Assembly: GCF_901000735.1 (NCBI RefSeq)
Contig: NC_081544.1
Location: 26,778,095-26,842,094 of the forward strand
DNA: 64,000 nt
Origin: Corylus avellana
Taxonomy: Eukaryota > Streptophyta > Magnoliopsida > Fagales > Betulaceae
Direction of reading: 5' to 3'
The notes under the pieces were generated by a model that saw only the letters and a list, made by a program, of their open reading frames with translations, searched no databases and had not been told where the DNA came from. The translations under genes were made by a program, and so were the position numbers. This document shows positions 1 to 11,800 of the stretch, piece after piece. Position 1 is the stretch's first letter. Each line of letters opens with the position of its first letter.

Positions 1-1735
1 GTGAGAGTCTGTACCCAGCAGGACCTGGAGGCAATTAAAAGGGTTTGACAAAAGTTGTGGAAGAAAGGCATAAAATTTACATTAATTATTAAGATCTCTC
101 ACTGAATTTGATGAAAGAACTATACCTCTCCAGGCCTGCAATGGCCTTCTTGTGCAAGAGCAATATGGCATACACCTTTGTAATCTGGGTTAGCCTGAAA
201 AGTTATGAAGCAAACTTTACAAGTAATTTCAATAGGGAGACCAGATTAGCGAATGGAAAGTAAAGACGACTGAAGAGACATACCTTAAAATTACTAAGAT
301 CTTTAATATCATAGAAGTACTTGATATTTTGCTCCATGCAGAAATCCCTCAATATATCCACATTACGGTTTGCACGTTCATCACTCGTGAATATGTAATG
401 GTCAGGTATTATTACAATCTTTTCCCGGTCGCAAACCTCAATTCCAAAACAGTACACTTACACAATCTCAGACACAGGAAATACACAATCCAAAACACAC
501 ACAAACAGAGAGAGAGAGAGAGAGAGAGAGTTTACCTAGGATCGAACTATATCAACATTTAAGCTCAGAACTCAGCAGCCAACATAATAATGAAGACTCT
601 GTGTGAAACAATCAAACACATCTCACTAGTGTGTAAATTGGAAAATGCTAGGTACTCTCCCGGTGTTCTTCTAGTATTTTTCTCATCCTATATGGATATT
701 ATTTTAAAAAAAAACAAAAAGGAAACTTCTCTTATTTCTCTCACTTTGTTTTTAGAAAATAATATTCATATAGGATGAAAAGAACACTATGAGAACACCT
801 AGTATTCCTTGTGTAAAATAGATGCTCGTATGAGCCTAGATATAATCAGTCTAACGTAGAATACTTGACCACCAACAAACTGACCAACTACCAACCAAAG
901 GGGATCGGTGCCCACCCCTAACCTTAATGAGCACAAACACGACCCTAAGTGTTTCTAATGGAACTTCAAACTTCAATTTAAATATGCAATTCTGCTCACA
1001 TATTTTCATCACATCGCCAAACTGGATTTACGCTACTTAACATATAAAGCACTTGCAATCAATTTAACATGTTAGCAATCATTAAAATCTTAGTAAAGCA
1101 CACAATCATCAAAGCAAAAAAAAAAATCACTTTGCAACACAACAGACAAGCCAATACCTTGGCGTTCTCTCCGAATTCTTTCTTGAAGATTCCGATCGAA
1201 CCTGGGCCAGTAACATCATGGGTCATCAAAATGTCAACATTCGCCCAAACATTCTCACCGGGGCTCAACTGGGTTTTCTCGGAAGCCCTGGCCAATATCT
1301 TCTCGGTCATCGTCATCGCAGTCTTGACCTGAAATTAACCAAAAACCCACCATTAAAATCCACAAAACTATCAAACCCATTAACCAAAAACACAAAAATC
1401 GTTGAGAAAAAAAATGATAGGAACACAACTGAGCCAGTGGTGGAAGGCTTGCGTTCCGATTGCTGCGGTGCCATCAGCGAACAAATTTTCTTGGAAACCG
1501 TTCTCCTGCTTTCAGGAATCGAAAACAGTGACGTTGCCGAAAAAGCGGAGAACCCCAAATCATTCTGCGAAAAAGAGAAAGAAATATAAGACATTGATTA
1601 TTGAAATTTTTGTCAAAGAAAGTACGGGAAATAAAAGTTACAGTAAGGAATTTGGGAAAGTGGGAGCTGGGGTGACGTATTGACCTTACTGAGCATGAAA
1701 GATGTGGGGGTTGGAGCAATGGTAGAGGAAGCCAT
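1..1735 (-). CDS. IIL1-like: 3-isopropylmalate dehydratase large subunit, left tandem copy, 5' part (exons 1-6, runs off window)
   Basis: Aconitase-family large subunit of chloroplast isopropylmalate isomerase (2- to 3-isopropylmalate, leucine pathway). Exons on the minus strand: 1685-1735 (ATG at 1735), 1430-1564, 1158-1328, 284-436, 126-194 and 1-24 (cut by the window edge). Every exon seen in full has the same length as in the complete paralogue at 5852-15767, all junctions are GT/AG and the frame is open. Residues 1-60 are Ser/Thr/Lys/Arg-rich, as in a plastid transit peptide. Compared with the right copy, conserved positions changed: V91A (VWVN to VWAN), C102T (HDVC to HDVT), W121C (VWD to VCD), G167S (DLGNF to DLSNF). 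The Fe-S cysteines lie to the left, out of view. It may be a functional duplicate or an early pseudogene; no stop or frameshift is visible in this part. Confidence 0.85.
508..529. repeat. (AG)n microsatellite in intron 3 of left IIL1 copy
   Basis: A run of about eleven AG units. The paralogous intron at 14.7 kb has only a short impure version, so the tract expanded or contracted after the duplication. Confidence 0.8.
638..809. mobile_element. hAT-like MITE, 172 bp, with 8-bp target duplication
   Basis: The segment is flanked by the direct repeat tgtgtaaa at 630-637 and 810-817. Its ends are imperfect inverted repeats: GGAAAATGCTAGGTACTCTC on the left, and GGAATACTAGGTGTTCTC on the right when reverse-complemented. 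An inner pair (TCATCCTATATG) is also inverted. The paralogous intron 3 near 14.83 kb lacks the segment, so it is an empty site. An 8-bp duplication fits the hAT superfamily; no transposase is encoded. Confidence 0.75.
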
Positions 1736-2028
1736 GGGTGGATTGTGGTGCTGTTTTTTGCGAGGTTTTCTCTATTACTCTTTCTTAGTAAAATGCAGAG
1801 TCCAGTTTGTTTCTTGAGTGAACAGGAGGCGGCGGCCGCAGACCTCGGGCGGGGCCCATACTCCAGGAATTTTGAGGGGAACACAACGACCAAAGACAGG
1901 ATGTCCCTATTCCTGATTCGACCAGTGCGTAGGGGATTTTCGGCTTGAGTTACTGTTTGTAATGGCACCATATATCGTTTCAGATACTGTGTTAAACAAA
2001 AATGCATGCCCAATCGATGCCATTGCTG

Positions 2029-2660
2029 ACTGCCGAAGCCCCGCTCAAGCGACACGACACCAGCGAAGTAAGTGTCAAAATATGCTCTTTCCTTTGCTCT
2101 TCTCTGTGGATTATGTGGGGGACGAATCCATGGTGAAGAAAAGCAAGCCTACGTGCAGCACCAGTTGCAATCTTGAGCCGTTTTTCTCAGTCAAGGACTT
2201 CAAGGGCCCCGGCCCCCTGTCCGATTTTTCGGCCAAAGATTTAAGCTCCCATTGACCATATATTCATACAAAAGGAGGTTCTCGGTCTCGTCGTTGAAAG
2301 AGCAATACCCAAGAAATGGGACTAGAGTTTGGTGCTTTACCTTTCCCAAAGTTTCCATTTCAGCAATCAATTCTCGGTGACCCTGTGTTTTAGCTTCGCT
2401 TAGCGTCTGAACTGCAACTGTTTTTCCATTAGGAAAGTATACAGTTCCAAAACCTGCATCTCCAGTTATGTTTGTCTTGCCGAAATTGTTGGTGGCTTCA
2501 AGAATATCAACCAAGGTTAATTTCAGAAGAGGCTGCTCAAACATGGCCACATTGATGCTCAAAGGTTCCTTCGATTGCTGCTGCTTAAGAACTAGAGATT
2601 CTGATCTATAAAACAACTTGCTTCACTGGTGTTGCGTTGCTTGAGCGGGGCTTCGGCAGT
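2029..2660 (-). mobile_element. Pack-type element: 44-bp terminal inverted repeats around a captured kinase fragment
   Basis: Positions 2029-2072 and 2617-2660 are inverted copies of each other, 39 of 44 bases matching. All five differences are transitions. Between them lies almost nothing but an EMS1-like kinase fragment. Long inverted ends around a host exon fragment are the layout of a Pack-MULE. Weaker similarity continues about 10 bp outward, so the true ends may lie slightly further out, and I found no convincing 9-bp target duplication. It could alternatively be an inverted-repeat relic of another transposon class. Confidence 0.6.
2085..2616 (-). pseudogene. LRR receptor kinase fragment, EMS1/EXS-like (kinase N-lobe to catalytic loop), broken
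   Basis: The minus-strand reading frame from 2616 to 2200 matches the start of an EMS1/EXS-type receptor kinase domain: MFEQPLLKLTLVDILEATNN, then a glycine loop (GDAGFGTVY), the VAV-Lys region and a QGHRE.IAEMETLGKVKHQ helix. A short deletion after GTVY removes the residues before PNGK. The ATP-anchoring lysine of VAVK is glutamine here (VAVQ). After NRTG the frame shifts: ALEVLD follows in another frame and the expected Trp codon is TGA. Similarity then continues (KIATGAAR, LAFLHHGF, PHIIHR) to about 2085, ending at HRE instead of HRD. It is therefore a dead fragment, probably captured by the surrounding inverted-repeat element. Intact EMS1 acts in anther cell fate, but no function is expected of this piece. 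Confidence 0.85.
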
Positions 2661-2824
2661 AGGCGGTGGCGTTGCGCGGGGCGGAAGAATAGTCACGCTG
2701 GCGTTCTCAACACAAGCTGCTGTGATCCTGTGTTTTCGTCTGAAGCTAATTTGGTATGCGACGTGGCATAGTGCTATTGGGTGTATGAATGACCCGCGCC
2801 TTAAGTATGTCCGCTGAATAGTAT

Positions 2825-3641
2825 GGATCCGGATCCTCTCCGTTTGATTTTGGATAAGAGAGTATTCAGTTCATGACTATAATTTTTGAGAGGACTACAA
2901 ATGAGACACGTATCTCACTAATAATAAAATATTATTTAAAACTAAAAAAAAGAAAGAAGACAAATTAATAAAAAAAAAAAAAAAAGAGGTGGCTGACTAC
3001 CCATATTGGCCATAGGGGGTGGACGGCGACCTCCAATTTAGCTAGGGGATGGCTCAACAGGCCAGGGGTGGCTCATCCGGCCAGGGGTGGCTGAACCACT
3101 CCTAAAAGTGAACCACCCCATGGCCCTTGGGGTGGTCCGGTCACCCCCAATGGCTAAACAAAAAGAAATAAATAAATAATGGGTTGGCCCTTAGTGGTGG
3201 CCGAACCACCCCCAGGGGCCATGGGGGTGGCTTCGGCTACCCCAGACCAGCTGGTTTGGAGTGGCCGAAGCCATCCCCAGGCCCAACGGGGGTGGTTGAG
3301 CCACCTCCAAGGTTCCTGGGGTGGTTCAGCCACCCACCTTTTGCAAAATTGGGGTGGCCGAACCACCCCCATAGGCCATGAAAGTGGTTCGCCCAATGCT
3401 GGCCGGCCATTGGGGGTGGCAAGCCACCACCCAGCTAAAATGAGGGTGGCCGGCCACCCCTTATGGCCAAAAAGGGATGGTTAGCCACCTTTTTTTTTAA
3501 AAAAAAAAAAAAAAATCTTAAATAATATTTTAGTATTATTTTTTATTATTGAGACACGTGTCCCATTTGTGGCTATTGAATTTCTAAAAAAAAAATTCTA
3601 GTCATGAACTGGATACCCTCTAGTCCAAAATATCTGGTTCC
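2825..3641. mobile_element. Mutator-like fold-back element with GGTGGC-rich core
   Basis: The ends are inverted repeats of well over 100 bp; CAGTTCATGACTA and the ACACGT/GAGACACG block occur in both arms. The 9-mers gaatagtat (2816-2824) and gaatactat (3642-3650) flank it, matching at eight of nine bases, as a Mutator-like target duplication. The middle (about 2987-3490) is a GC-rich array of GGTGGC / GCCACCCC words. Proline/glycine/tryptophan-rich open frames in the core are by-products of this repeat, not genes. Confidence 0.75.
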
Positions 3642-3650
3642 GAATACTAT

Positions 3651-5351
3651 AAGGAGAAATCATCATTTAGTCATTTTAAATGTGATGTACCTTTTAAAAT
3701 TATTATTTAATTTAAGATGATTATTATGAAATTTTAATATATTGGTGATTTAAAAAGTCACAAAAGTGATTGGTGATTTTACTCAAATCAGACACTACAC
3801 CATATGTGTCATTGGAACTTTTGATTGTGTGATGCAATAAATAGGATTTTTGTTCTTTTTTGTCCCCAAAAGTGACGTGATTTTTAAAATCGTTTATAGA
3901 TTTGGAATATAATACTATTAAATTTAGATTAAATTGTGATTTTAAAAGTATGAAAATAAAAGAGTGACAAAAGTCCTACTTATAGTATTACTCCTTTTGA
4001 TTAGGTCCTAAACTCATACAATTCAGTTTTAAAAAACATGGTCATCCTTATATTAGGGTTTTGAAAATCACTTGCCTTTAGAGTTTTCAGCCACAACGAT
4101 GTTGCTTTAAAATGATCGAACCGCACTGCTAAGCTTGACCCTGCATGAAAGGTGTGAACCTTGAGGGCTAGAACCTTGAGGGCTAGCTTACGTTTTAACC
4201 CTAAAACAATGTCTAAACACCTACCTGGCCATACCTTCTAACATTTCCTTGGTTGTATAACAAGGAAAATGTGACCATGATAAGAAAGTTAGAGCCTTTA
4301 AAAGTTTTTAAGTTGGGTTATAATTCTGATTGTTTTTAAACGTTTATACATGTCATGTGGACCTATAATCTCTTGGAGTCTTAGGTAAGTGATAGATCAA
4401 GTTATCATAAGATGAGTTAGGGAAAAACACATTTTGGCAGAGCAGTGGGGAGAGTTACTGTGCAAGTGCCCCTTTAGTCAATGGGTTGGTTTGTTTCAAA
4501 GATTTGGTGTTCTCATGTTCACGATATTTTGTGTTTCAAACAGATGTGTCAATTTTCTATTTGGCGTTCCAAGCTTGATAGAAGTTATTATCATATACAA
4601 TTCTTACATGAGTAATGCTACATTCTCAAATAATTCTTACATGTAAATGTATTATGTGGCATTCCTCTTCCCACATTAGGGGCCACTAGGGCTTTACTAC
4701 AAGGAAAATAAATAACTTGGCTTAGAATAATATTTTGTTTTTATGGAGATTTGATCCTATGACTTAGTTTTAATCCTGCTAAGCAATCCATTAAATCAAT
4801 CACATCATTCAACATAAAAATTAAAATCAATATATCTATTTTATGATCCATTTAATTAAGATAATTCAATCACACTAAAGGACTTACACATCTCTAAGCC
4901 CATCTACTTGGGGTAGGCCTACGAATTACTCTGGCTTAGGATAGGTATGGTTACAACTTGTGTTATATAAGTTTGCCCGTGCCATGCATCTTAGTTCCTT
5001 ATTCTAGGGATTCATTTGTACCTGCCCCATAGATCTTTGCCCTCTTACTTCATGGATCCCTTGTCTTTGTCTGCATCTTGCACTTTTATTTCATGGATCC
5101 TTCACCTATGCTTACACCCTACACCTTTGTCCCCTACTCTAAAGACTCACCCTTGTCTATGCCTGCTCCATTCCACCATATCGTACATCATCATTGGCTC
5201 TAATATTACTTGTTAGAGAGATTAACCCAACTACGCTAACCACTCACATTTGTGACATCTTGCTAGAGTGGGACTCAATTATTTTATACTAGCGTGTGTG
5301 CTCAACATGCATCACACGTGTATACTCTAACATGCAGATTGGATGACATAC
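3651..5351. other. Intergenic stretch, no gene seen
   Basis: AT-rich sequence between the fold-back element and the 3' side of the right IIL1 gene. Open frames are short and resemble no family I know. A loosely repeated block (ATGGATCC... CTTGTCT.TG.CTGC) around 5000-5170 may be decayed LTR sequence. Confidence 0.5.
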
Positions 5352-5433
5352 CAGCTCTAGGAAAAGTTTGGCCAGCAGTTCCTCTATCCTTATTCTGAAC
5401 ATTCTGCTTCACTTCAGTATTTAGTAGAAAGCC
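5352..5433 (-). other. Exon-like block of unknown origin downstream of IIL1
   Basis: On the minus strand a stretch bounded by TTAGCAG at 5434-5440 and a GTATGT donor at 5346-5351 is open in one frame. It encodes GFLLNTEVKQNVQNKDRG followed by TAGQTFPRAG. It looks like an 82-bp internal exon. The IIL1 stop codon lies upstream at 5852, so it is not part of that protein. I do not recognise the peptide. It may be a stray exon, part of a 3' UTR, or chance. Confidence 0.25.
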
Positions 5434-5851
5434 CTGCTAATTGTCTCCGTATCCAAGCATCAAAATAAGAATCACACAGGTTCCACAGTTAAGACAGCTT
5501 GAAGCGGGCAATTTAAGGTTTTCCTATAATTTGGTCAGAGAACACGAGAAATATAAACCAAATAAGTTCCAATATATAGAAAAATCATATAAAACGATGA
5601 GTCTTGTCATTCATCTCCCCTTGTTCCTTGGTTTCTTTGACCGATCGTTTTAGGACTGCCCTAAGAAACAAAGTTTATTGCCGAGGCTACAACTCACTTG
5701 AAAGCTACGTATTAGCACTAAGATCCTAATAATCATAAAACACAACAGCTTCAAACATCCATACAGCAAGATCCATTATGTTTTTCAGCTCTGCCATTTG
5801 ACCTCCGGTGAGAGGGCACAAAGTAACTGAGAGATATATGATATTTATAGC

Positions 5852-8800
5852 CTACAGCAAAAACTCCCTTGGATCGGTAACGTAACCTGTCAAAGCAGAT
5901 GCTGCTGCAGTATACGGGGAAGCAAGATATATCTGGCCTTCCTTGTGTCCCATTCGGCCAGGGAAGTTTCTGTTTGTAGTTGACACACATACCTGCAAAT
6001 ACCATCCCTCACAGTTGCATGAAATTCATAGAAATTATAGTCATCGGCCTCGGACATTATAAGAAATCTAATCTAAGTAAAAAAACATAATGGGGTAGTC
6101 ACCATACACAATAATTACAAATAAACTCATGCATAAACAAAATCAATTAGGATTACTAGGGTGTAAATAACCCCAATGCCAATCAAAATCAGTATTCGAA
6201 GTTAGGATACCCACATCTTTTAATTGTATAACAGACTCCCAACAACTCTCGTTCCAGATAAATTAAAAAACCATTCACACCTTACAATGTCAGCCATCAC
6301 AAAAAATCATAGACCCATAATATAATGATCCCACTGCTAACCAATCACTTACATAACAGAATGCAGACATGGAGAGTGTGACTTGTTAAGTGGACAGCAA
6401 GGTATCGAGCATCCATACTCAACAATAATGTCTATTGGAACTTTGCATTAACATGCTGCATTACTCCTGACTCTACAGGTCCTTCTAAATAGTGCAAAAG
6501 GCAGCCTCCTATGTAAGGCTCAGATGGTTGTTCTCATAAATTTAAATGTTATGTGCTACACAAGTAAATTAGATGAGAGGTTGCTTTCGTTAACAGAGAA
6601 TTTAAGGGTCACTACTAAAACATTGCTCTTATAACACTTTGCTTTAAACAATTACTCCTATAAGCCTTTGCTCTTCTTGAGGCAGAATATAAATGTCAAC
6701 CAAACAATTACCGTCAATCTCGTGTAAATATTTATTAATCTTCGACTGGGACCGACCAAGGGTCAAGCATCAGTCTCATCCATTTGAATACGTTGACATG
6801 CAAATATGCAATGCAATGATCTATGAGCTCCAGCATTTGGAGAACATGTACCCCAATATTACTACACAGCACAATAATGTTAAAGAGTCGCCCTCACAGT
6901 TCTAACAATTCAAACATGATAATCATCCTATCAGCATCTGCAATGGCCATTAGGACTGGGCCATGGGCAAGTCATTTATTCCAATTTAGTACTTCTATTG
7001 ATTTGTTCTTAAGATTTTAGCAAGAAATATAGATCTACTTCCAGAAAACAAATAAATAAAGAGCTAGTTATGCTCAACATCTATCATGCTGTCTGGAAGG
7101 TGCAAAGAAAGGAAAGAATAACTTGCCATAGGTTCATTCATGCGTGCATAAGTGTCTTTAGGGCCACCCAAACAAGCACCACAACTAGGACTTGCCGGTG
7201 TGTCACAACCAGCTTCTTCAAATATCTGGGAGCAAGTCTTGCCACCAGATCCTGGCACTTCGAGACCATATACGTCCATCCAAACCTGCAAAGTTAATCA
7301 TATAGATGCTTAACATTTCATTTACCATTAAATTCTTCCTTTTTTCTATTTATCTAAAGTGTGATTTAGATTTACACACCTTTTGGGTCGCAGGGACGAG
7401 GAATGTGGGAACTTTGACCTTTTTGCCCTGCAGAAAAAGCAATTACATCTGTTGAGCTTAATCCCCCAAATAGGGGTAAATAATATTAGCAAGAACAAAC
7501 AATGGCGCTGGCAACCAAATAAATTACAATAAAATAACTAGCTCCAAAAAGAAGCGTAGTTAATAACACCATCAGAGTATCAAAAACTCCTTAATGAACA
7601 AAACACAATAGCATACCTAAATCTCAATTTGATTGCTCTATAAAGTAAATAATGCTGAAGGTCAAATAAAATGCTATACAATAACAAAATGAGGATAACT
7701 TCTATAAAGGAGGTGGTGTAAACCACCTCCTTTCTGCCCACCAATGAGCATTTGACAACTAGGATTATTACACCAACTAAAATAAGATGCAAAACACTTG
7801 ATTATAAACTATTTCTCCCAAAATCACAAAAACCCTCCTTTTTCCCTCTCCCTCCCTCTCTCTCTCCAGCGGCGCCCTACCCTCTCCCTCAAACCCTTAC
7901 TCCCTTTATCTCTCTCTGATCTCTCCCTCTCCTCCATGTTTCCCTCTCCTCCATCTATCAGCCCCACACCGGAGAATACGCCGGAGCCCATTCCGAGGGT
8001 GTAATTCACAAGATATTTTTTGTGATTTGTGTTGTGTGGTATGGTATTTTTTGTGAGGTTGTAATACACGATATTTTTTGTGGGGTTGTAATATGGTTGT
8101 ATGTGGTTCATTGTGGCATGGCATCTCTCTGCCGCCAAGAGTACAAGAATTCTGAATTTATATGTTATGCAGATTTTGATGATGCTGAATGCAATATGAA
8201 AGTTCATGATAACTCAGAAATTTTGGGTTAATTCCAAGCAATTTTTCACTTTGGTATGGTTGAACTGGTCCAAGTTTTGGCCAAAACTGTTGTGGCATGA
8301 TGGTTGGTAGTGAATATGCAAGATCAACCAAAAAATTTGAAAACAATCACAGCTTCAATGTCTCTTTTGGCCACTAAATAATTTGACACTAAAACCAGAT
8401 CCACAAAAGAACTGAAACTTTTGCCCCGTTTTTTATATGTACCAAAACTGGTTTTGTTGTGGTTCTTTTTTTTTTGCTGAACAGAGAAGGAAAATTTGAC
8501 ACAAATCGGCAGTTCCTTTTACATCTAGACCAAACCAAAATTTTACATCTCGACCAAACCACATTTTTCTTTTTTGCCGCCGGTGAGGAGAGAGAAATGG
8601 AGCACTAGAGAGAGGAACCGGCATTGGACTGGAGAGAGAGAGAGATGGAGCACCGGATAGAGGAACCGGCGTCGGAATGGGCCCCGACGTCTTCTCCGGC
8701 GTGGGGCTGATAGATGGAGGAGAGGGAGAGATCAGAGAGAGAGAGGGAGTAAGGGTTTGAGGGAGAGGGGAGGCGGGAGGGCGCCGCTGGAGAGAGAGAG

Positions 8801-11800
8801 AGAGAGAGGGAGGGAGGGAGAGGGAAAAATGAGGGTTTTTGTGATTTTGGGAAAAAGAGTTTATAATCAAGTGTTTTGCATCCTATTTTAGTTGGTGTAA
8901 TAATCCTAGTTGTCAAATGCTCATTGGTGGGCAAAAAGGAGGTGGTGTAAACCACCTCCTTATAGAAGTTATCCTCTAACAAAATATGCAAATAAGGCAT
9001 GTTGCTATCAAGAAGAAATTAAGATACTTGTTTCATGAGCAAAATACATCCCTGATACTCATAAATTATATTATACTACTCATTTAAGACAGAGGGTTAG
9101 TAATTTTTCTCATGATTCATAACAAATGGATGAAGACCAACCAAGTCAGCCACTAGCAATCAAAATTTCCAACAACTCAGCCCCAGAGAGCAACAAAAAA
9201 AAGATGGATTAAAAAAAACATTATATTTAGAAGGAGCAAAAGAATTGTCCAACATATACAACAAAGATATATGGTTTCTTACTGAAGCTAGGAAAACTTT
9301 GGCTGCAGCCATAAAGTCCTCCGTCTTTCCTCCTGTACAAGATCCGATATATACTCTGTCAATTTTCACATCTTTGCATTCTCTTGCTAAAGCCCGATTA
9401 TCAGGAGAATGAGGCTGCAAAGATATATAGACATCATTAATCATACTAAAAGGAAAATCTAGCATTCTGTCAAGAACTAAAACAGAGACAAGCAGTTTCA
9501 GTAGATAAAGTATGTGATCCACAATATCTATAGCGTCCCATTTTTCATTACATCAGGAAAATAAAATAAAAAATCTTATTTTTGACGGCTATCAAAATCA
9601 CCCACCTTTGCTACCAGCGGTTCCATTTTTGAGACATCAAATCTGTACTCAGAAAGAAACCTAAAAGCCAAGAAAACTAAACTCATCAATACAAATGAAA
9701 TCCAATAGAAACAAGAAGAAAAAAAAAAAATTATTGGAAAAAATTCGTCAAAGAAGTTAATTCAGCATGTCATCAAATAATATATTCTCGTCTTGATCAG
9801 AGTATGTAGAAGATAATTTTTTTTTTTGATAAGTATAGTATGTAGAAGATAATTGACCTAACAAAACAACTCATTGAATTACTTTCTTTAACATCTGATA
9901 AAGTTTCCAGATGAGAAAGTTATAACTTTGTCACAATAACCAATTTTTTTTTTAAGCTGCCAGCTCTTGGTCAATATATATGGTCACTACTTGAATGCAG
10001 AAAATATTTAAATTTCAAGGTCTAAATTGAAATTTATGCCAGTTTATGGTACATAACAAAAAGCAGAAGCGCAAATGATGTCCAAGGAATTTGTAGTGCT
10101 TCAGAAAGTACTACCAAAACACCCGTAGATGTTAGGTGAATAAAGCAGAAAAAGAAAACAGAGGTTTGCGTTTCATTTGTTAAGCAAAAGAAACATTTTA
10201 CCTGCAAATGATTTTACAATGCAAGAGTAACAATTGGTACATTAATGCTATTTTTGTTCGTCATATCTTATTGACAAACTGTAAGAAATCCATAAAAGAA
10301 TAGAAAGCTATAATGTTAAGTAAATTTTACTGAATTTATACACTAAAAATGATTTCATGACAAAACCCTACACTGGCCACTCTCTTATGCAATTTCCATA
10401 TAAATTGAGCATATCTCCAATTCCATGTAGGTTTAAAACTAAATACTCAAATACATAAAAGCAGCAACATTAGAACTAGGATTAGACATAGGACTATTAG
10501 ATAAGAAACTAATCTATAACAATTATTTATTCATTTACTACCTTGCTTGTTCATCGCTATAAACTGGTTCATAGGGCAAAGAGGTCTTATCCTGTGCAAA
10601 ACAAGAGATAAGATTAGCAAATGTTAGACATTATAAAAGTAGAATACATGAAGGAAAAACACTTTCTGTTTTGAAAAAGCACATGATAAGCAATAAGTGT
10701 TTTCACCCCATTAAGACAGATGATTACCCAGGCTTCCAGTCCATTACCCTCAAATTTTAGTTTATCAAAGCTAGGCAGAAAATTTTGTATATCTATGTGG
10801 GGGATATATGACTCACACAGAGTGGAATGGTCCAAGTGTGTTAGAATAAATGTACAGATATACATGCTTAGCTAATACAGAAATTTGTATGCATGTAAAC
10901 ACAAACAAAGAATGTAATGATCAATAGCACGAACCTCAAGGTACTTATATGTAGTGCTATCAGGAGGAACAACACCATTCTTTCCCCCAGCTTCAACAAC
11001 CATGTTGCATAACGTCATCCTTTCTTCCATCTATCCAGTACAGAATATTAAAAAGCTTAAAATTTATTATCCACTAGATTTTTTTTTTTTTAGATAAGTG
11101 GTAGAATTCTTTGCAGACAGCCAACAGAAAAAATAAGTAACAAATAAGTGCGATCAACTTTAATGATATAATAGACTTGGAACAAATATATTTTAAGATT
11201 TACTTACAGTTAAACTTTCAACAGTTGTGCCAACAAACTCCATAGATTTATAGGTCGCACCAGATACAGATATTTCACCAATAATCTGCAAGGCGGGTAT
11301 TGTTAAGGAAATCAACAAATCAGAGAATGGAAGCTATATATCCTTAATGAACCAATTAAAAGTGATATACTGGATAAGGCTACATATGAACATTCAAAAG
11401 AAATAATAGATTACAGAACAAGTTTAACTTACTTGTAAAATCAAATCTTTTGCAAGCAAATAACTTGGCATTTCACCATCCATCACAAATCTAAGAGTTG
11501 GGGGCACCTGCAAATTTAAGATGCATGAAAAATAAGATATAAGGATACAAAAAATACAATTCTACACAAGACAAGAAAAACTTTGTCAATTTATAAGATA
11601 GAACACACATAAAGATTGCAGAAAATGGCAAGCATACATAGCTTGAAGGAAATTGAAAGGCATAGTCTTCCTTTACATTTTGTATTCTAGTTCTCTTATC
11701 TGTTACAATAGCAAGAGACTTGGAGATCTACTAGTTCTGTAATTTAAGAGATTGCGAAGGAAAAAAAAAAGCGCAATCATGGTAGTGCTTTTCCATGGAA

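Noticed and set aside
1474..2055. 193-codon minus frame across IIL1 exons 1-2 of the left copy
   Set aside because: It reads through intron 1 and the 5' UTR. The spliced exons in the correct frame match the paralogue exactly in length.
3154..3484. Overlapping Pro/Gly/Trp-rich open frames
   Set aside because: Both strands and several frames are open because of the GGTGGC repeat. The same happens at 21.3, 32.6, 45.0 and 55.6 kb.
7824..8207. Ser/Leu- or Arg-rich frames in IIL1 intron 12
   Set aside because: They come from the CT-rich arms of the Mutator-like element and occur in inverted form at 8.43-8.87 kb.
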